Shown: in pieces, positions 16,328 through 25,224 of the stretch
Numbering within the stretch: the first letter of the stretch is position 1
Layout of the letters: each line of letters begins with the position of its first letter
Assembly: GCA_018268715.1 (NCBI GenBank)
Contig: JAFDVZ010000007.1
Location: 248,001 to 312,000, forward strand
Source of the DNA: Acidobacteriota bacterium
GTDB taxonomy: Bacteria; Acidobacteriota; Terriglobia; Bryobacterales; Bryobacteraceae
DNA: 64,000 bases
Direction: 5' to 3'
The notes under the pieces: generated by a model
The model's database searches: none
Told to the model about the DNA's origin: nothing
The model's input: only the letters and a program-made list of their open reading frames with translations
Made by a program: the position numbers and the translations under genes

Positions 16328-17724
16328 GCGATGATTTCGGAGGCCAGGCGCTGGATCAGAGTCCAGGTTGCGGCGACGTCTTCGTCCGTCGTCTTGATGT
16401 TGCCGATGGCGAAACGCAGCGTGTAGCGCCCGTTCAGAACCGTGTGCGAAAGAAAGGCCTCCCGCGAATCGTCGAGCGCCTGGTGCAACCGTTTCGTCGC
16501 CTCGTCGCCCGCCTTCATGCGGAAGCAGACCAGCGAAAACGGGTGCGGCGCGGCCAGCTCGAACCGCTCGTCCCCGCCGACCCAACCGGCGAACTCCGCC
16601 GCCATCCGCACATGCTCGCGCAGGATGTGCGAAATCCCCTCATGCCCGAAATACCGCAAAACGAACCAGAACTTCAGCGCCCGGAAGCGCCGCCCGAGCT
16701 GTACGCCGTAATCCATCAGGTTCAGCGCCCGCGGATCGGCGGCCGTGCGCAGATACTCCGGAATCAGCGAGAACGCCTGGCGCAGAATCTCCGGCTTGCG
16801 CGTGAAGAACGTGCTGATGTCGATCGGCGTGAACAGCCACTTGTGCGGGTTCACCACCAGCGAATCGGCGCGCTCGGTCCCGCGCAGGTAGTGGTTGAAC
16901 TCGGGGACCACGCAGGCCGACCCGCCATAGGCCCCATCCACGTGCAGCCACAGCTTGTAGCGCTCGGCGATGTCGGCGATCGCGGGCACGGGGTCGATGC
17001 TCGAAGTCGACGTCGTGCCCACCGTCGCCGTGACGAAGAACGGCTTCAGCCCCGCCGCCAGGTCCGCCCGGATGGCCGCCTCGAGCGCCTCCGGCTTCAT
17101 CCGGAAATCGGCGTCGGAGCCGATCCTCCGCACATTATTCTGCCCGACACCGAGCGCGATGCAACCCTTCTCGATCGAGGAGTGCGAATGCTCGGAGGTG
17201 TACGCCACCGCCCCGCGCATGCCGCCCTCTGTCCGGACCTCCGGAAAAGCCTGCTCGCGGGCGCAAGCCACCGCGTGCATGCTGCTCACCGACGCGGTGT
17301 CGTAGATCTGTCCGAACCACTCCTCGGGAAGCCGCAGCCACTGCCGCAGCCAGCTCATCGTCACCTGTTCGAGTTCCACCGCCGCCGGGCAGCTCTTCCA
17401 GATCATGCCGTTGACGTTCAGGGCGGCGGTCAGCATCTCGCCCAGGATGCCCGGCCCCGACGCCGACACCGAGAAGTAGGCGTGGAAGCGCGGGTGGTTC
17501 CAATGGGTGACGCTGGGCATCACCTGCTCGCGGAAGTCGGCCAGGATCCGTTCGATCGGTTCACCGGTCTCCGGCGCCTGGGCGGGCAGGGCGTCGATGA
17601 GATCCCCCGGTTTGCGGGCGGTCAGCACCGGATACTCACGAATGTTGGCGAGGTAGTCGGCGATCCAGTCCACGATTTCGTGGCCGGCCCTGCGGAATTC
17701 CTCAGGGGCCATGTCGTTGGTCAT
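16324..17724 (-). CDS. Pyridoxal-phosphate group II (aromatic-L-amino-acid-type) decarboxylase
   Basis: A 466-residue cytoplasmic enzyme of the glutamate/aromatic amino acid decarboxylase family. The PLP lysine is Lys295 in VNPHKWLF. The ring-binding Asp263 lies in HVDGAYGG. The N-terminal HPRFHAYF (77-84) and a YTSEHSHSSIEK block (175-186) match aromatic-type decarboxylases such as DOPA or tryptophan decarboxylase more than GadB. The product would be an aromatic amine plus CO2. It starts a coupled pair with a permease (4-base overlap). The gap to epsI upstream is 64 bases, so it may belong to the same long transcript as the exosortase genes or have its own promoter. Confidence 0.88.
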   Translation of the reverse strand: MTNDMAPEEFRRAGHEIVDWIADYLANIREYPVLTARKPGDLIDALPAQAPETGEPIERILADFREQVMPSVTHWNHPRFHAYFSVSASGPGILGEMLTAALNVNGMIWKSCPAAVELEQVTMSWLRQWLRLPEEWFGQIYDTASVSSMHAVACAREQAFPEVRTEGGMRGAVAYTSEHSHSSIEKGCIALGVGQNNVRRIGSDADFRMKPEALEAAIRADLAAGLKPFFVTATVGTTSTSSIDPVPAIADIAERYKLWLHVDGAYGGSACVVPEFNHYLRGTERADSLVVNPHKWLFTPIDISTFFTRKPEILRQAFSLIPEYLRTAADPRALNLMDYGVQLGRRFRALKFWFVLRYFGHEGISHILREHVRMAAEFAGWVGGDERFELAAPHPFSLVCFRMKAGDEATKRLHQALDDSREAFLSHTVLNGRYTLRFAIGNIKTTDEDVAATWTLIQRLASEIIA

Positions 17725-17788
17725 TTGACGGTTCCTTTGACAAGGCGCGGGAAGCGCTTAAAGAACCATGATCGCGCAGAACACCGGT

Positions 17789-18454
17789 CTACTTCGGAAG
17801 GAACTCGCGGACGATCGGGAACGCGGCCCGGATAAACTCCACGTTGGTGCGCAGCGCCGGCTCGTCCTGCCGGTCGATCACCGGCGAGATTACACGCACC
17901 AGCGCCGTGTCGGTGCGGTTGTAGCGGATCGCGTCGGCCATCACGAAGAGCTTCGCCTTGTACTCGTTCGCCACCACCCGGTTGCGCGATTGATACCAAT
18001 AGATCACGTCGCTTTTCGACTCCCGGTTCGACACCAGGTAGTGGTTCACCTCGATGATTCCGACGCCGGGGATCTCCACCGGCAGGATCTCCGAGGTGTC
18101 CTGCACCCAGCCCGAGCCCGGCAGGCAGTTCTTCGGCGAATGCGGGGCCTTGCCGTTGCGCTGCGAAAGGAAGCTCGCGATGAAAAGGCTGACCGCGCCG
18201 CGATCGCCGGGCCGGTAGTAGGTCCGCGAGAGCAGGTCGTCGGCCTTCAGGATCTCGCGCGTCTCGGCGTCCACATATCCTTCCTGGGCCAGTTTCCACC
18301 CCTCCACCTGGAACGGGAAACTCGCGAGCGCCGCTGGCGGCGTGATGTTCTCCGGTCGCGACACGGCGCGCAGCACCAGCGCCTGGGTGACCAACACCAC
18401 CGCCAGCAGGACGAAGGGTTTGCTCTTCAGCGGATTAAGCGATCGTTGTTGCAT
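17789..18454 (-). CDS. epsI: EpsI-family exosortase-associated protein
   Basis: A 221-residue protein with an N-terminal membrane anchor (FVLLAVVLVTQALVLRAVS, about residues 13-31) and a periplasmic domain. EpsI-family markers are FPFQVEGWK near residue 47, FIASFLSQRNGKAPHSPKNC, in which the conserved HSP-x-C block appears as HSPKNCLPGSGW (about 104-115), and YWYQSRNRVVANEY (about 147-160). EpsI accompanies exosortases in exopolysaccharide and PEP-CTERM systems. Its start lies 20 bases inside the end of the exosortase gene, so the two are one unit. In some genomes the two are fused; here they are separate but overlapping. Confidence 0.88.
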   Translation of the reverse strand: MQQRSLNPLKSKPFVLLAVVLVTQALVLRAVSRPENITPPAALASFPFQVEGWKLAQEGYVDAETREILKADDLLSRTYYRPGDRGAVSLFIASFLSQRNGKAPHSPKNCLPGSGWVQDTSEILPVEIPGVGIIEVNHYLVSNRESKSDVIYWYQSRNRVVANEYKAKLFVMADAIRYNRTDTALVRVISPVIDRQDEPALRTNVEFIRAAFPIVREFLPK

Positions 18455-19340
18455 GCGTGCGCCTGTAAGCGAAATTGATCGCCTGATGGACCGCCATCAG
18501 GAAGATCAGGTCGACAATGAAGATCACCCAGCCTTCCAGGCTGTGGAAAAATCCCTGCGCCAGCTCCGGCTGGTAGTAACTGAGGATGCCGGTGACGGTG
18601 ACGCGTCCGGCATTGGCCACAATGGCGATCGGGATGGTGAACAAAAACAACACCCAGCGCATCCAGACCTTCTTGTCGAAGAAGAACGCATATACAAGCG
18701 ACAGGAAGGACAGCGATAACAGGCTCCGTATGCCGCTGCACGCCTCCACAACCGACAATTTCTGGTTGGCCAGTTCGAGCACGTTGCCGTCGCGCAATGC
18801 GGGAATGTTCAGGGCGTTCAACGCCCACTCCGCCACCCGTGTGGCGAGCAACTGCAGCGGAAACGTAATCTGGTTGAACACCACCTGGGGAGGCGGCACC
18901 ATAAACAACAGCATCACCAGCGGAAACGCCAGTTTCCTGACCACCGCGACGCCGCACAACAAATAGATACAGCCGACAATCGAGATCAGGAACGCCGTCC
19001 GTTGCAGGAACAGCTCCGCGCCGACCGTGCCGAGAATCAATTGACCCGCGCCCCAGGCGAGGATCGCGAGCCCCCACAGGTTCGCCTTGGCCGGCATCCG
19101 CAGCAACTGCTCTCGTTGGGTCCAGGCGATATAGCCGGCCACGACGGGAACAAAGAAACCGTGCGAATAGTCCGGCTCGTTATTCCATTGCCCGACCAGG
19201 TGGCGGAGCACCGGGAAGTAACACAGGACCAGGAGCGCGAAAACCACCCCGATTTGCACCCAGGGAATCGGTGGGGGGCCGGTTTCCGCCGAACTGGCGG
19301 TGGCCGGCAGAGGATCAGCAGCAAACTCCATGGACTTCAC
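18435..19340 (-). CDS. Exosortase (PEP-CTERM sorting transpeptidase-like membrane enzyme)
   Basis: A 301-residue inner-membrane protein with about eight helices. The proposed catalytic triad of the exosortase/archaeosortase family is complete: Cys201 in VEACSGIRSL, Arg246 in ANAGRVTVTG and His266 in GFFHSLEGW. The family cleaves C-terminal PEP-type signals on exported proteins and hands them on for surface anchoring. A matching substrate, with VPEP, a helix and an RRR tail, is encoded at 39884-40501. The gene follows the pseudopilin-like gene of the pilus-assembly run by 48 bases and overlaps epsI. Confidence 0.93.
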   Translation of the reverse strand: MKSMEFAADPLPATASSAETGPPPIPWVQIGVVFALLVLCYFPVLRHLVGQWNNEPDYSHGFFVPVVAGYIAWTQREQLLRMPAKANLWGLAILAWGAGQLILGTVGAELFLQRTAFLISIVGCIYLLCGVAVVRKLAFPLVMLLFMVPPPQVVFNQITFPLQLLATRVAEWALNALNIPALRDGNVLELANQKLSVVEACSGIRSLLSLSFLSLVYAFFFDKKVWMRWVLFLFTIPIAIVANAGRVTVTGILSYYQPELAQGFFHSLEGWVIFIVDLIFLMAVHQAINFAYRRTHATTIA

Positions 19341-19388
19341 TTAGTTAACCACAAAGCCAATTTCTGGCACAATTCACGCAAACTAACT

Positions 19389-20750
19389 CTATCGGCCGAA
19401 TCCAGTTTGAGGAGACTGTCCGAAACCCGACTGCCCAGACCCGGACTGGGAATTCTGCCCGAATCCCGATTGATTGTTCGACCCGAAGCCGGACTGGCTT
19501 CCGGACGACAACCCGGACTGCCCCACCGAGTTCCCCGGGTTATTGCCCCCTGCGCCCATCGCGTTCTGGATGTTCTTGGCGGCCTCTTTCCTAGGATCGT
19601 ACACAAACTCCCACTCCTGATACTTCTTGCGCTCGTCGTACACCTTGATCGACGGCGACTTAAATGTAGTGGCTACACCGGCGATTCCCGCTCCAAGAGA
19701 TGTGGACCCGGCGCCGGAATTCAATCCGTTCGACATCTGGCGCGGTTGAGTCAGCATCTGTTGGATCATCTGCGCCGCCGGGCTCGCGGCCTGGTTGGAC
19801 CCGTTGTTCAGACCCTGGTTGGAGAACGTCGGTTGAACCGGCATGATCCCTTGGTTATTCCCCATCCCTTGATTGGGATAGAGGCCAGGCCCGTTGACCG
19901 GCTGGAACCCCGGCTGCGCCTGGTTGGGCTGTCCGTTCACCCCCGTTTGGCCGTAGGCATTCTGTCCCGTGCTGTTGGATTGACCCGTGGCGCTCGAGGG
20001 ATCGTTGCCAGACGGATAGGTTTGCCCGGTCTGGTTGGGATAGCCGGTCTGGTTGGGATAACCGGTCTGGTTGGGATATTGGCCGGCTTGCTGCTGGTAG
20101 CCCCCGTATCCATTTTGATACTGCGGCTGCGTCGGATCGTAGCCGGGCATTCCTGGGATGTTCGGTTGCGGCGCTCCCGACTGGCCGGGCATCTTCATCT
20201 TGTCGCTGGGGCGAGCCTTCACGGCCTGGTTCACCTCGGGCGGCTGGTTCGGATCGTTCGGGTTGGTGGATCCAGTATTGCCAGGCGCGACATTCATTCC
20301 GCTGGCCGAGCCCATGACGGAACTGCTCATGCCGGAGGAGGCCGCCAGAGGGTTCGCGCCCGGTTGCAGCGGCTTACCGTCGGGTCCGACGCCGTTTTTC
20401 TGCACCAGCGAATCGGTGAGCATGCCGCCCGGGCCGGAGTGCACCAGCCGCCACTCGTCCTTACCCGTCATCGGGTCCTTGTAACGGCGGCGCAAGTAAC
20501 GGATATTATTGGTGTTTTCCAGGTCCTCGAGCTTGGCCGGGTACTTGCTCCACTTCTTCACGTACATGCCGATGGCGCGCTTGTACTGCTCGCCGCGTTC
20601 GATCAGCAGTTCTTCCCGGTCGCGCTGCGTTTCAAAGCACACGCGCGGCAACTGGTTCATCATGGCGATGGCGATTCCGGCCGCCAGCACGAAGACGAGC
20701 AACAAAGCGAACCCCGATTCCGGAGAGCGCGGCCGCGCGTTCGGTCTCAT
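19389..20750 (-). CDS. Pseudopilin-like protein with Q/N/G-rich low-complexity region
   Basis: A 453-residue protein. Its N-terminus (RSPESGFALLLVFVLAAGIA, residues 8-27) has the form of a prepilin-type signal, with cleavage expected after Gly13. The usual Glu at +5 is replaced by Leu, as in GspK-like minor pseudopilins. A folded part (about 40-110) with KYPAKLEDLENTNNIRYLRR and DPMTGKDEWRLV resembles GspG-type pseudopilins. From about residue 130 the chain is dominated by Gln, Asn, Gly, Pro and Ser, with three PNQTGY copies and SGFG-type repeats at the end. It is probably an exported filament-tip or periplasmic component. It overlaps the PilP-like gene by ATGA. Confidence 0.7.
   Translation of the reverse strand: MRPNARPRSPESGFALLLVFVLAAGIAIAMMNQLPRVCFETQRDREELLIERGEQYKRAIGMYVKKWSKYPAKLEDLENTNNIRYLRRRYKDPMTGKDEWRLVHSGPGGMLTDSLVQKNGVGPDGKPLQPGANPLAASSGMSSSVMGSASGMNVAPGNTGSTNPNDPNQPPEVNQAVKARPSDKMKMPGQSGAPQPNIPGMPGYDPTQPQYQNGYGGYQQQAGQYPNQTGYPNQTGYPNQTGQTYPSGNDPSSATGQSNSTGQNAYGQTGVNGQPNQAQPGFQPVNGPGLYPNQGMGNNQGIMPVQPTFSNQGLNNGSNQAASPAAQMIQQMLTQPRQMSNGLNSGAGSTSLGAGIAGVATTFKSPSIKVYDERKKYQEWEFVYDPRKEAAKNIQNAMGAGGNNPGNSVGQSGLSSGSQSGFGSNNQSGFGQNSQSGSGQSGFGQSPQTGFGR
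20026..20079. repeat. Three tandem 18-bp repeats in the pseudopilin-like gene
   Basis: CCGGTCTGGTTGGGATA plus one variable base occurs three times in a row at 20026, 20044 and 20062. It encodes PNQTGY-type hexapeptides on the minus strand. The near-identity suggests recent slippage expansion. Confidence 0.9.
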
Positions 20751-21529
20751 GATGCGACTCCCTCGGCTTCCAGCGGGAGCGTCTGCTGGTGTTTGTTCGA
20801 CGTATCCTCGACCACTGCCGAATTGACGCCAATCCGCACCACTTTGTACCGGTTCTTGATCATATCTCCCTCGGCGGCGACGAAGATGTCCTCGCCTTCA
20901 AGAAAGAACGCCTGCTTCCGGCCCTGCCTGGCGACGTTCGTAAACCCATAGAATTTCAATGGGATCGGAGGCGGAGGCGGTTTTGGAGCCGCCGCCGCGA
21001 CGGCCGCCGCCCGCTCCTGGATGGCCTTCTGGTCGATGGGCCCGATGAACGGCTTGGGGCCCGGCAGGATCGGCTTCACCTTGGCCACTTCGGGCTTGAG
21101 AGGGCCCGCCACGGGCGCGCCCGAGAAGTCGAACAGCGTCCGGACGCCGCCCTCGACGCCGACCGTGCGCAGTTTCGCAAGCAGCGCGAGCTTCAGAATC
21201 GGGTCGACCTTCGCGGGGTCGATCGGATCCTTGGGTTTCAGCGTCGGTTTGAACTCCTGTAGCGACTGCCCGCCGCTCGCGCCGCGGCCCGCCGTGCTGC
21301 GCGAGATGTTCTGCCTCGAGGCCCGCTGGGTCTGGGGCGCGGTGTTCAGCGGGGCAAGCGGCGCCGGGGCCTGCGCGGAGGCCGGTTTCGCGGAGGAAGA
21401 GTTCGAAGGCGAATCCGACGAGTTGATGTAATACGCGATGCCGCCGATGGCCAGCAACCCGGCGAGGATCGCCACTTTCTTCGGCTCGGCGCCGAGCTTC
21501 AGCTCCGGTTTCAGGGCTGGCCGCTTCAT
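20747..21529 (-). CDS. PilP/GspC-like inner-membrane periplasmic protein
   Basis: A 260-residue protein with one N-terminal helix (KVAILAGLLAIGGIAYYI, about residues 18-35), a proline/alanine/serine-rich spacer, and a C-terminal small beta domain. In the domain, PLKFYGFTNVARQGRKQAFFLEGEDIFVAAEGDMI (read in pieces, about 190-225) resembles the HR/PilP-type fold with a GE.VFVV.EGD pattern. Such proteins link the inner-membrane PilNO complex to the secretin. It overlaps pilO upstream and the pseudopilin-like gene downstream, each by ATGA. No secretin gene is present in the window. Confidence 0.65.
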   Translation of the reverse strand: MKRPALKPELKLGAEPKKVAILAGLLAIGGIAYYINSSDSPSNSSSAKPASAQAPAPLAPLNTAPQTQRASRQNISRSTAGRGASGGQSLQEFKPTLKPKDPIDPAKVDPILKLALLAKLRTVGVEGGVRTLFDFSGAPVAGPLKPEVAKVKPILPGPKPFIGPIDQKAIQERAAAVAAAAPKPPPPPIPLKFYGFTNVARQGRKQAFFLEGEDIFVAAEGDMIKNRYKVVRIGVNSAVVEDTSNKHQQTLPLEAEGVAS

Positions 21530-22119
21530 TGTTGGACCGTCCCTTCCTGCCGGACGAAGGCGTCCAGTTTCATATTCACGTTCAGACGGCCGGACGAGCC
21601 GGTTTGCGGGGTCGCATTCAGGCTTTCGATGATGACCAGGCGTTCGGAATGGTCCAGGCGGTTGATGAACTGCATCAGGTCCGCGTAACTGGCCTCGTAG
21701 TTGCCGGTGATCGACATCATGGCCAGGTTGTCGCTGCCCTCGATCGGTTCGGTGGAGAAGGCGTGCTCCTTGGGCGTGACCTTGGTCTCGCGGGCGGCCT
21801 TGGCGATGTCGCCCAGCACGTTGGAGTAGGCGGTGCGCTCCGACAGGAAGTAGGTCTGCATGAACGTGTCGCCCTCGGCGCGGCCGGTTTCGACTTTCGA
21901 GACGTTCCTGCGCGTACGCTCGAGGATGGCGCGGTTCTGCAGGACCTTGGCGCGCAAATCGACCATCTGTTGTTCCAGGTCTTCAGGCGACCCGCCAATC
22001 GGACGCCAGACAAAGAAGGCGGCGACGAGATTCAGCGCCACCAGGACCGCCAGGGCCCACTGCGCCCAGGCGACGCCGCTTTTGGGCGGCCAGGTGAGTT
22101 TGGGCAGATTAACCGGCAT
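21526..22119 (-). CDS. pilO: PilO-type pilus assembly protein
   Basis: A 197-residue bitopic membrane protein. ATG 22119 is chosen because the MPVNLPKLTWPPKSG start leads directly into the membrane helix WALAVLVALNLVAAFFVW (about residues 20-37). A coiled coil (EDLEQQMVDLRAKVLQNRAI) and a ferredoxin-like periplasmic domain with SITGNYEASYADLMQFINRL follow, as in PilO. Upstream in-frame codons lie inside pilN. It forms the alignment subcomplex with PilN and PilP in the inner membrane. It starts 14 bases after pilN. Confidence 0.8.
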   Translation of the reverse strand: MPVNLPKLTWPPKSGVAWAQWALAVLVALNLVAAFFVWRPIGGSPEDLEQQMVDLRAKVLQNRAILERTRRNVSKVETGRAEGDTFMQTYFLSERTAYSNVLGDIAKAARETKVTPKEHAFSTEPIEGSDNLAMMSITGNYEASYADLMQFINRLDHSERLVIIESLNATPQTGSSGRLNVNMKLDAFVRQEGTVQQ

Positions 22120-22133
22120 GGGGCCTCCCGCAA

Positions 22134-22703
22134 TTAGAGTTTCTGGGCATAGCTCACATTCACCCGATACCGGTACAGCGGCTCGTTCTGGGATGGCGGC
22201 AGATAGGTGGACACCGAAGGCGGTCCGAACATCGGCGAGCCCTCCAGCTTCTTGAGGAAGTCCTGCAAAGGCTCGGTCCCCTGCGCGCCCACCACCATGT
22301 CGAGCGTCACCTGATTTTCCGCGTTCACCTGCGGCAGACGGATATAGATGAGCCGCACGTTGTACGGCGTGACCTTTTCGAGATCGGCGAAAATTCGCGT
22401 CCAACTGATCGATTTACGCTGAATCAGGGCGTTCAGCATCAGGCTGCGTTCGAGCACTTCGGCGTTTTCGGGCCGCCGCAGCGTTCCGTCGAACTTCGCC
22501 TGTTCGGTCTGCGTGTGCGCGATCTGCTCGTTCAGCTTCGCGATGGTTTCGCGGGCGCTGCCCGCCATGTTGCGGGCGCTGATGATGGTGGTAACCAGCA
22601 CCGCCAGCAGGATGGTCAGCGCGGCGCAGCCGGCGATGGAGGCGACCAGCGCCGGGCGGTCGCGGCGAAACGGCTCGCTCGCCAGATTGATGGGGATTCT
22701 CAC
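22134..22703 (-). CDS. pilN: PilN-type pilus assembly protein
   Basis: A 189-residue bitopic protein. It starts MRIPINLASEPFRR, the short cytoplasmic INLA motif by which PilN binds PilM. A helix follows (LVASIAGCAALTILLAVLVTTII, about 19-41), then a coiled coil (ARETIAKLNEQIAHTQTEQ) and a periplasmic domain with LNALIQRKSISWTRIFADLE, which is typical of PilN. It overlaps pilM by ATGA. Confidence 0.85.
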   Translation of the reverse strand: MRIPINLASEPFRRDRPALVASIAGCAALTILLAVLVTTIISARNMAGSARETIAKLNEQIAHTQTEQAKFDGTLRRPENAEVLERSLMLNALIQRKSISWTRIFADLEKVTPYNVRLIYIRLPQVNAENQVTLDMVVGAQGTEPLQDFLKKLEGSPMFGPPSVSTYLPPSQNEPLYRYRVNVSYAQKL

Positions 22704-23602
22704 TCGACCGCTCCTGAACCTTCCAAATAGCCGAGAAGGCCGGCGTTATAGGGCCCCGGCGCGCCGGCCCGCGATTGCAGGCTTTCCACCGGAACGCCCA
22801 GCTCCCGCTGCCACTCCGGTTGCCAGGCGTGGGCGAGAGGACCGAAACCGCACAGCAGCAGCCGGTCGGCTCTCGATTTCAGCTCGTCCTCCACGTAGGC
22901 GAGCGTCGGATACAGCACGGCCAGGATGTCGTCGCTCGAAATGTCGTCCAATTCCACGGTCCGCACCAGTTTGAGACGCGCGCCGGAGCTGACCAGCACG
23001 CTCAGGACCCGTGCGCTCAGTTTCGCGAGCACCGTGACGCCCTCGGCCGGAACCAGGTTCAACGCCGCCAGCGACGAGGTGGTGACGACGCCCGGAAGGT
23101 AGCCGGCGCCGCGGAAGGTGGCCTCGTAGCGGGCGATAATTTCAAGCGACATCACCGCCGCCACCACGTCGATTTTGCCGTTGTCGCCGGCCGGTTGCAC
23201 GTGATAGCTGACGGCGGCCGAATCGACGTCGAACGGGACGCTCTTTTTCACCCGGAACCGAATCAGCGCGCGCTGCTCGTCGGCGCTGCCGGGGAAGGAG
23301 TCGAAATCGAGCACCTGCACGCGGGCGGAGTGGTCGGGCAGCACCAGGGCGGCCGTGCGCCGCTTCTTCTGGTTCGGCCCCGGCTGCGGGAACAGCGACG
23401 CCACGTGGGCGGCCAGGATTTCGGGCCGCTGGACGTTGTCGCGCGAGGGCGAAACCGCGATGATGCCGGGCTCCAGCTCGCGGAAACGGATCTCGCCGGG
23501 TCGTGCGCAGGGCACACAGGCCACGCCCGCCTCCGACAGTTCGAATGCGAACGCCGGCGGGGGATCCTGAAGCAGTTGTGAGAACGAATGCAGCAGGCTC
23601 AT
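22700..23602 (-). CDS. pilM: PilM-type actin-like pilus assembly protein
   Basis: A 300-residue cytoplasmic protein, slightly shorter than typical PilM (about 350). ASKHA-fold signs are weak but present: FAFELSEAGVACV (about 18-30) in the place of phosphate loop 1, RFRVKKSVPFDVDSAAVSYHV (about 132-152), which matches the PilM block E.KK.IPF....Y, and LLLCGFGPLAH (about 250-260) near the C-terminus. It would couple the ATPase to PilN at the membrane. It overlaps gspE by ATGA and pilN by ATGA. Confidence 0.75.
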   Translation of the reverse strand: MSLLHSFSQLLQDPPPAFAFELSEAGVACVPCARPGEIRFRELEPGIIAVSPSRDNVQRPEILAAHVASLFPQPGPNQKKRRTAALVLPDHSARVQVLDFDSFPGSADEQRALIRFRVKKSVPFDVDSAAVSYHVQPAGDNGKIDVVAAVMSLEIIARYEATFRGAGYLPGVVTTSSLAALNLVPAEGVTVLAKLSARVLSVLVSSGARLKLVRTVELDDISSDDILAVLYPTLAYVEDELKSRADRLLLCGFGPLAHAWQPEWQRELGVPVESLQSRAGAPGPYNAGLLGYLEGSGAVE

Positions 23603-25221
23603 TCGATGAAGGTCACCTTGTTGATTTCCTTGAGCGTCGTGATGCCTTGGCGGACCTTCTCGACGGCCGATTCACGCAGAAACGTCATGCCTTCGTCCCG
23701 GGCCGCGCGCTTGATTTCGGAGGCCGGACGCCGGTTCAGGATCAGCTCGCGGATGTTTTCGCTCAGGTCGAGCAGTTCGTGAATCGCCGAACGGCCGCGG
23801 AAGCCGGTTCCGCCGCACTCAAAGCACCCCACCCCTTCGGAGAAATCGAAATCCCGCCAGTATTCCACCGGCAGGCCGCTTTCGGCGATCATTTCCTCCG
23901 GATAGCGCACCTTCTTGGTGCAGTGCGGGCAGATGACGCGCACCAGGCGCTGGGCCAGGATGCAGTTCAGCGCCGACACGAAGTTGTACGGCTCCACGCC
24001 CATGTTCAGGAAGCGGCCGAGCACGTCGAGCACGTTGTTGGCGTGGACGGTGGTGAACACCAGGTGTCCGGTGAGCGCCGCGTTGATGGCGATCTGGGCG
24101 GTTTCCTGGTCGCGGATTTCGCCGACCATGATCTTGTCCGGGTCATGGCGCAGAATGGAGCGCAGGCCGCGGGCGAAGGTCAGCCCCTTTTTTTCGTTCA
24201 CCGGGATCTGGGTGATGCCCTTGATCTGGTATTCGACGGGGTCCTCGATGGTGATGATCTTGTCCTCGTCGTTCTTGATCTCGCTCAAGCCGGCGTAGAG
24301 CGTGGTGGTCTTGCCCGACCCGGTGGGGCCGGTGACCAGCACCATTCCGTAGGGCTCCTTGATGTAGCGGCGGTACTTGGCGAGGTCGTTATCGGAGAAT
24401 CCGACCACGTCGAGCGAGAGCTTGGCGAACTTCTCGCTCATCGACTCCTTGTCGAGCACGCGGAGCACGGCATCCTCGCCGTGGATGGTCGGCATGATGG
24501 AGACGCGGAAGTCGATCAGGCGGCTCTTGTAGCGGACCCGGAAGCGGCCGTCCTGCGGCACGCGGCGCTCGGCGATGTCGAGTTCGCTCATCACCTTGAT
24601 GCGCGAAATGATGGTGGAGTGCCAGTCCTTGGCGATCGGGGGCATGGCGTAGTGCAGCACGCCGTCGATGCGGTACTTGATGGCGACTTCCTGGTCCCGG
24701 GTCTCGATGTGGATGTCGCTTGCGCGCCGTTCGAGCGCATTAAATATGGTGGTGTCGACGAGTTTGATGACCGGCGCGATGTCGCTTTTTTCGTCGGTCA
24801 GCTTGTCGATGGACAGCGTTTCGTCGGGGTTCTCTTCCTCGCCCACCACGTCGAGCGTGAAGCCCTCGGTGACCTCTTCGAGAACGCGCTGGCTCTGCTC
24901 GGTCTTCTTGAGCAGGTCGGCGATCTGCGACAGGGTCGCCACCTTCACCCGCAGCTTCTTGCTGAGCAGGATCGACAGTTCGTCGATCAGGTTCAGGTTG
25001 CGCGGGTCGGCGATGGCGATGTCGAGCGTTCCGTTGTGCGCCTCGATGGGCACGAAGTTGTAACGGAACATCATGTCCACCGGGACGGAGTGGAACAGGT
25101 CGTGATCGATGCGGGTTTCGCGGAGGTCGACGAAATCGCAGCGATAGCGCATGGCGAGCCGGCGGGCCTGCTCGGCTTCCTGGATCGGGTCGGTGAGGAA
25201 CGGTTTTTCAGCGGAGGCCAT
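23599..25221 (-). CDS. gspE: GspE/PilB-type assembly ATPase
   Basis: A 540-residue hexameric secretion ATPase that powers pilin or pseudopilin assembly. An N1 domain is at about 1-140. The Walker A GPTGSGKTT is at 298-306, the Asp box near 325-340 (IITIEDPVEYQ), the Walker B-like LRHDPDKIMVGEIRD near 360, and the His box HLVFTTVHAN near 390. A tetracysteine zinc motif is present (CPHC ... CFEC), typical of GspE/PilB extension ATPases. It is the third gene from lolA, 3 bases after gspF. No retraction ATPase (PilT) is nearby. Confidence 0.92.
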   Translation of the reverse strand: MASAEKPFLTDPIQEAEQARRLAMRYRCDFVDLRETRIDHDLFHSVPVDMMFRYNFVPIEAHNGTLDIAIADPRNLNLIDELSILLSKKLRVKVATLSQIADLLKKTEQSQRVLEEVTEGFTLDVVGEEENPDETLSIDKLTDEKSDIAPVIKLVDTTIFNALERRASDIHIETRDQEVAIKYRIDGVLHYAMPPIAKDWHSTIISRIKVMSELDIAERRVPQDGRFRVRYKSRLIDFRVSIMPTIHGEDAVLRVLDKESMSEKFAKLSLDVVGFSDNDLAKYRRYIKEPYGMVLVTGPTGSGKTTTLYAGLSEIKNDEDKIITIEDPVEYQIKGITQIPVNEKKGLTFARGLRSILRHDPDKIMVGEIRDQETAQIAINAALTGHLVFTTVHANNVLDVLGRFLNMGVEPYNFVSALNCILAQRLVRVICPHCTKKVRYPEEMIAESGLPVEYWRDFDFSEGVGCFECGGTGFRGRSAIHELLDLSENIRELILNRRPASEIKRAARDEGMTFLRESAVEKVRQGITTLKEINKVTFIE

Positions 25222-25224
25222 GGC

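Noticed and set aside
16328..16585. N-terminal extension of the amino acid permease
   Set aside because: It lies inside the decarboxylase gene; GTG 16327 overlapping the upstream stop gives a normal permease N-terminus.
19002..20951. 649-codon plus-strand frame opposite exosortase and pseudopilin genes
   Set aside because: Arginine/leucine-rich noise; the minus strand has complete catalytic and prepilin-type motifs.
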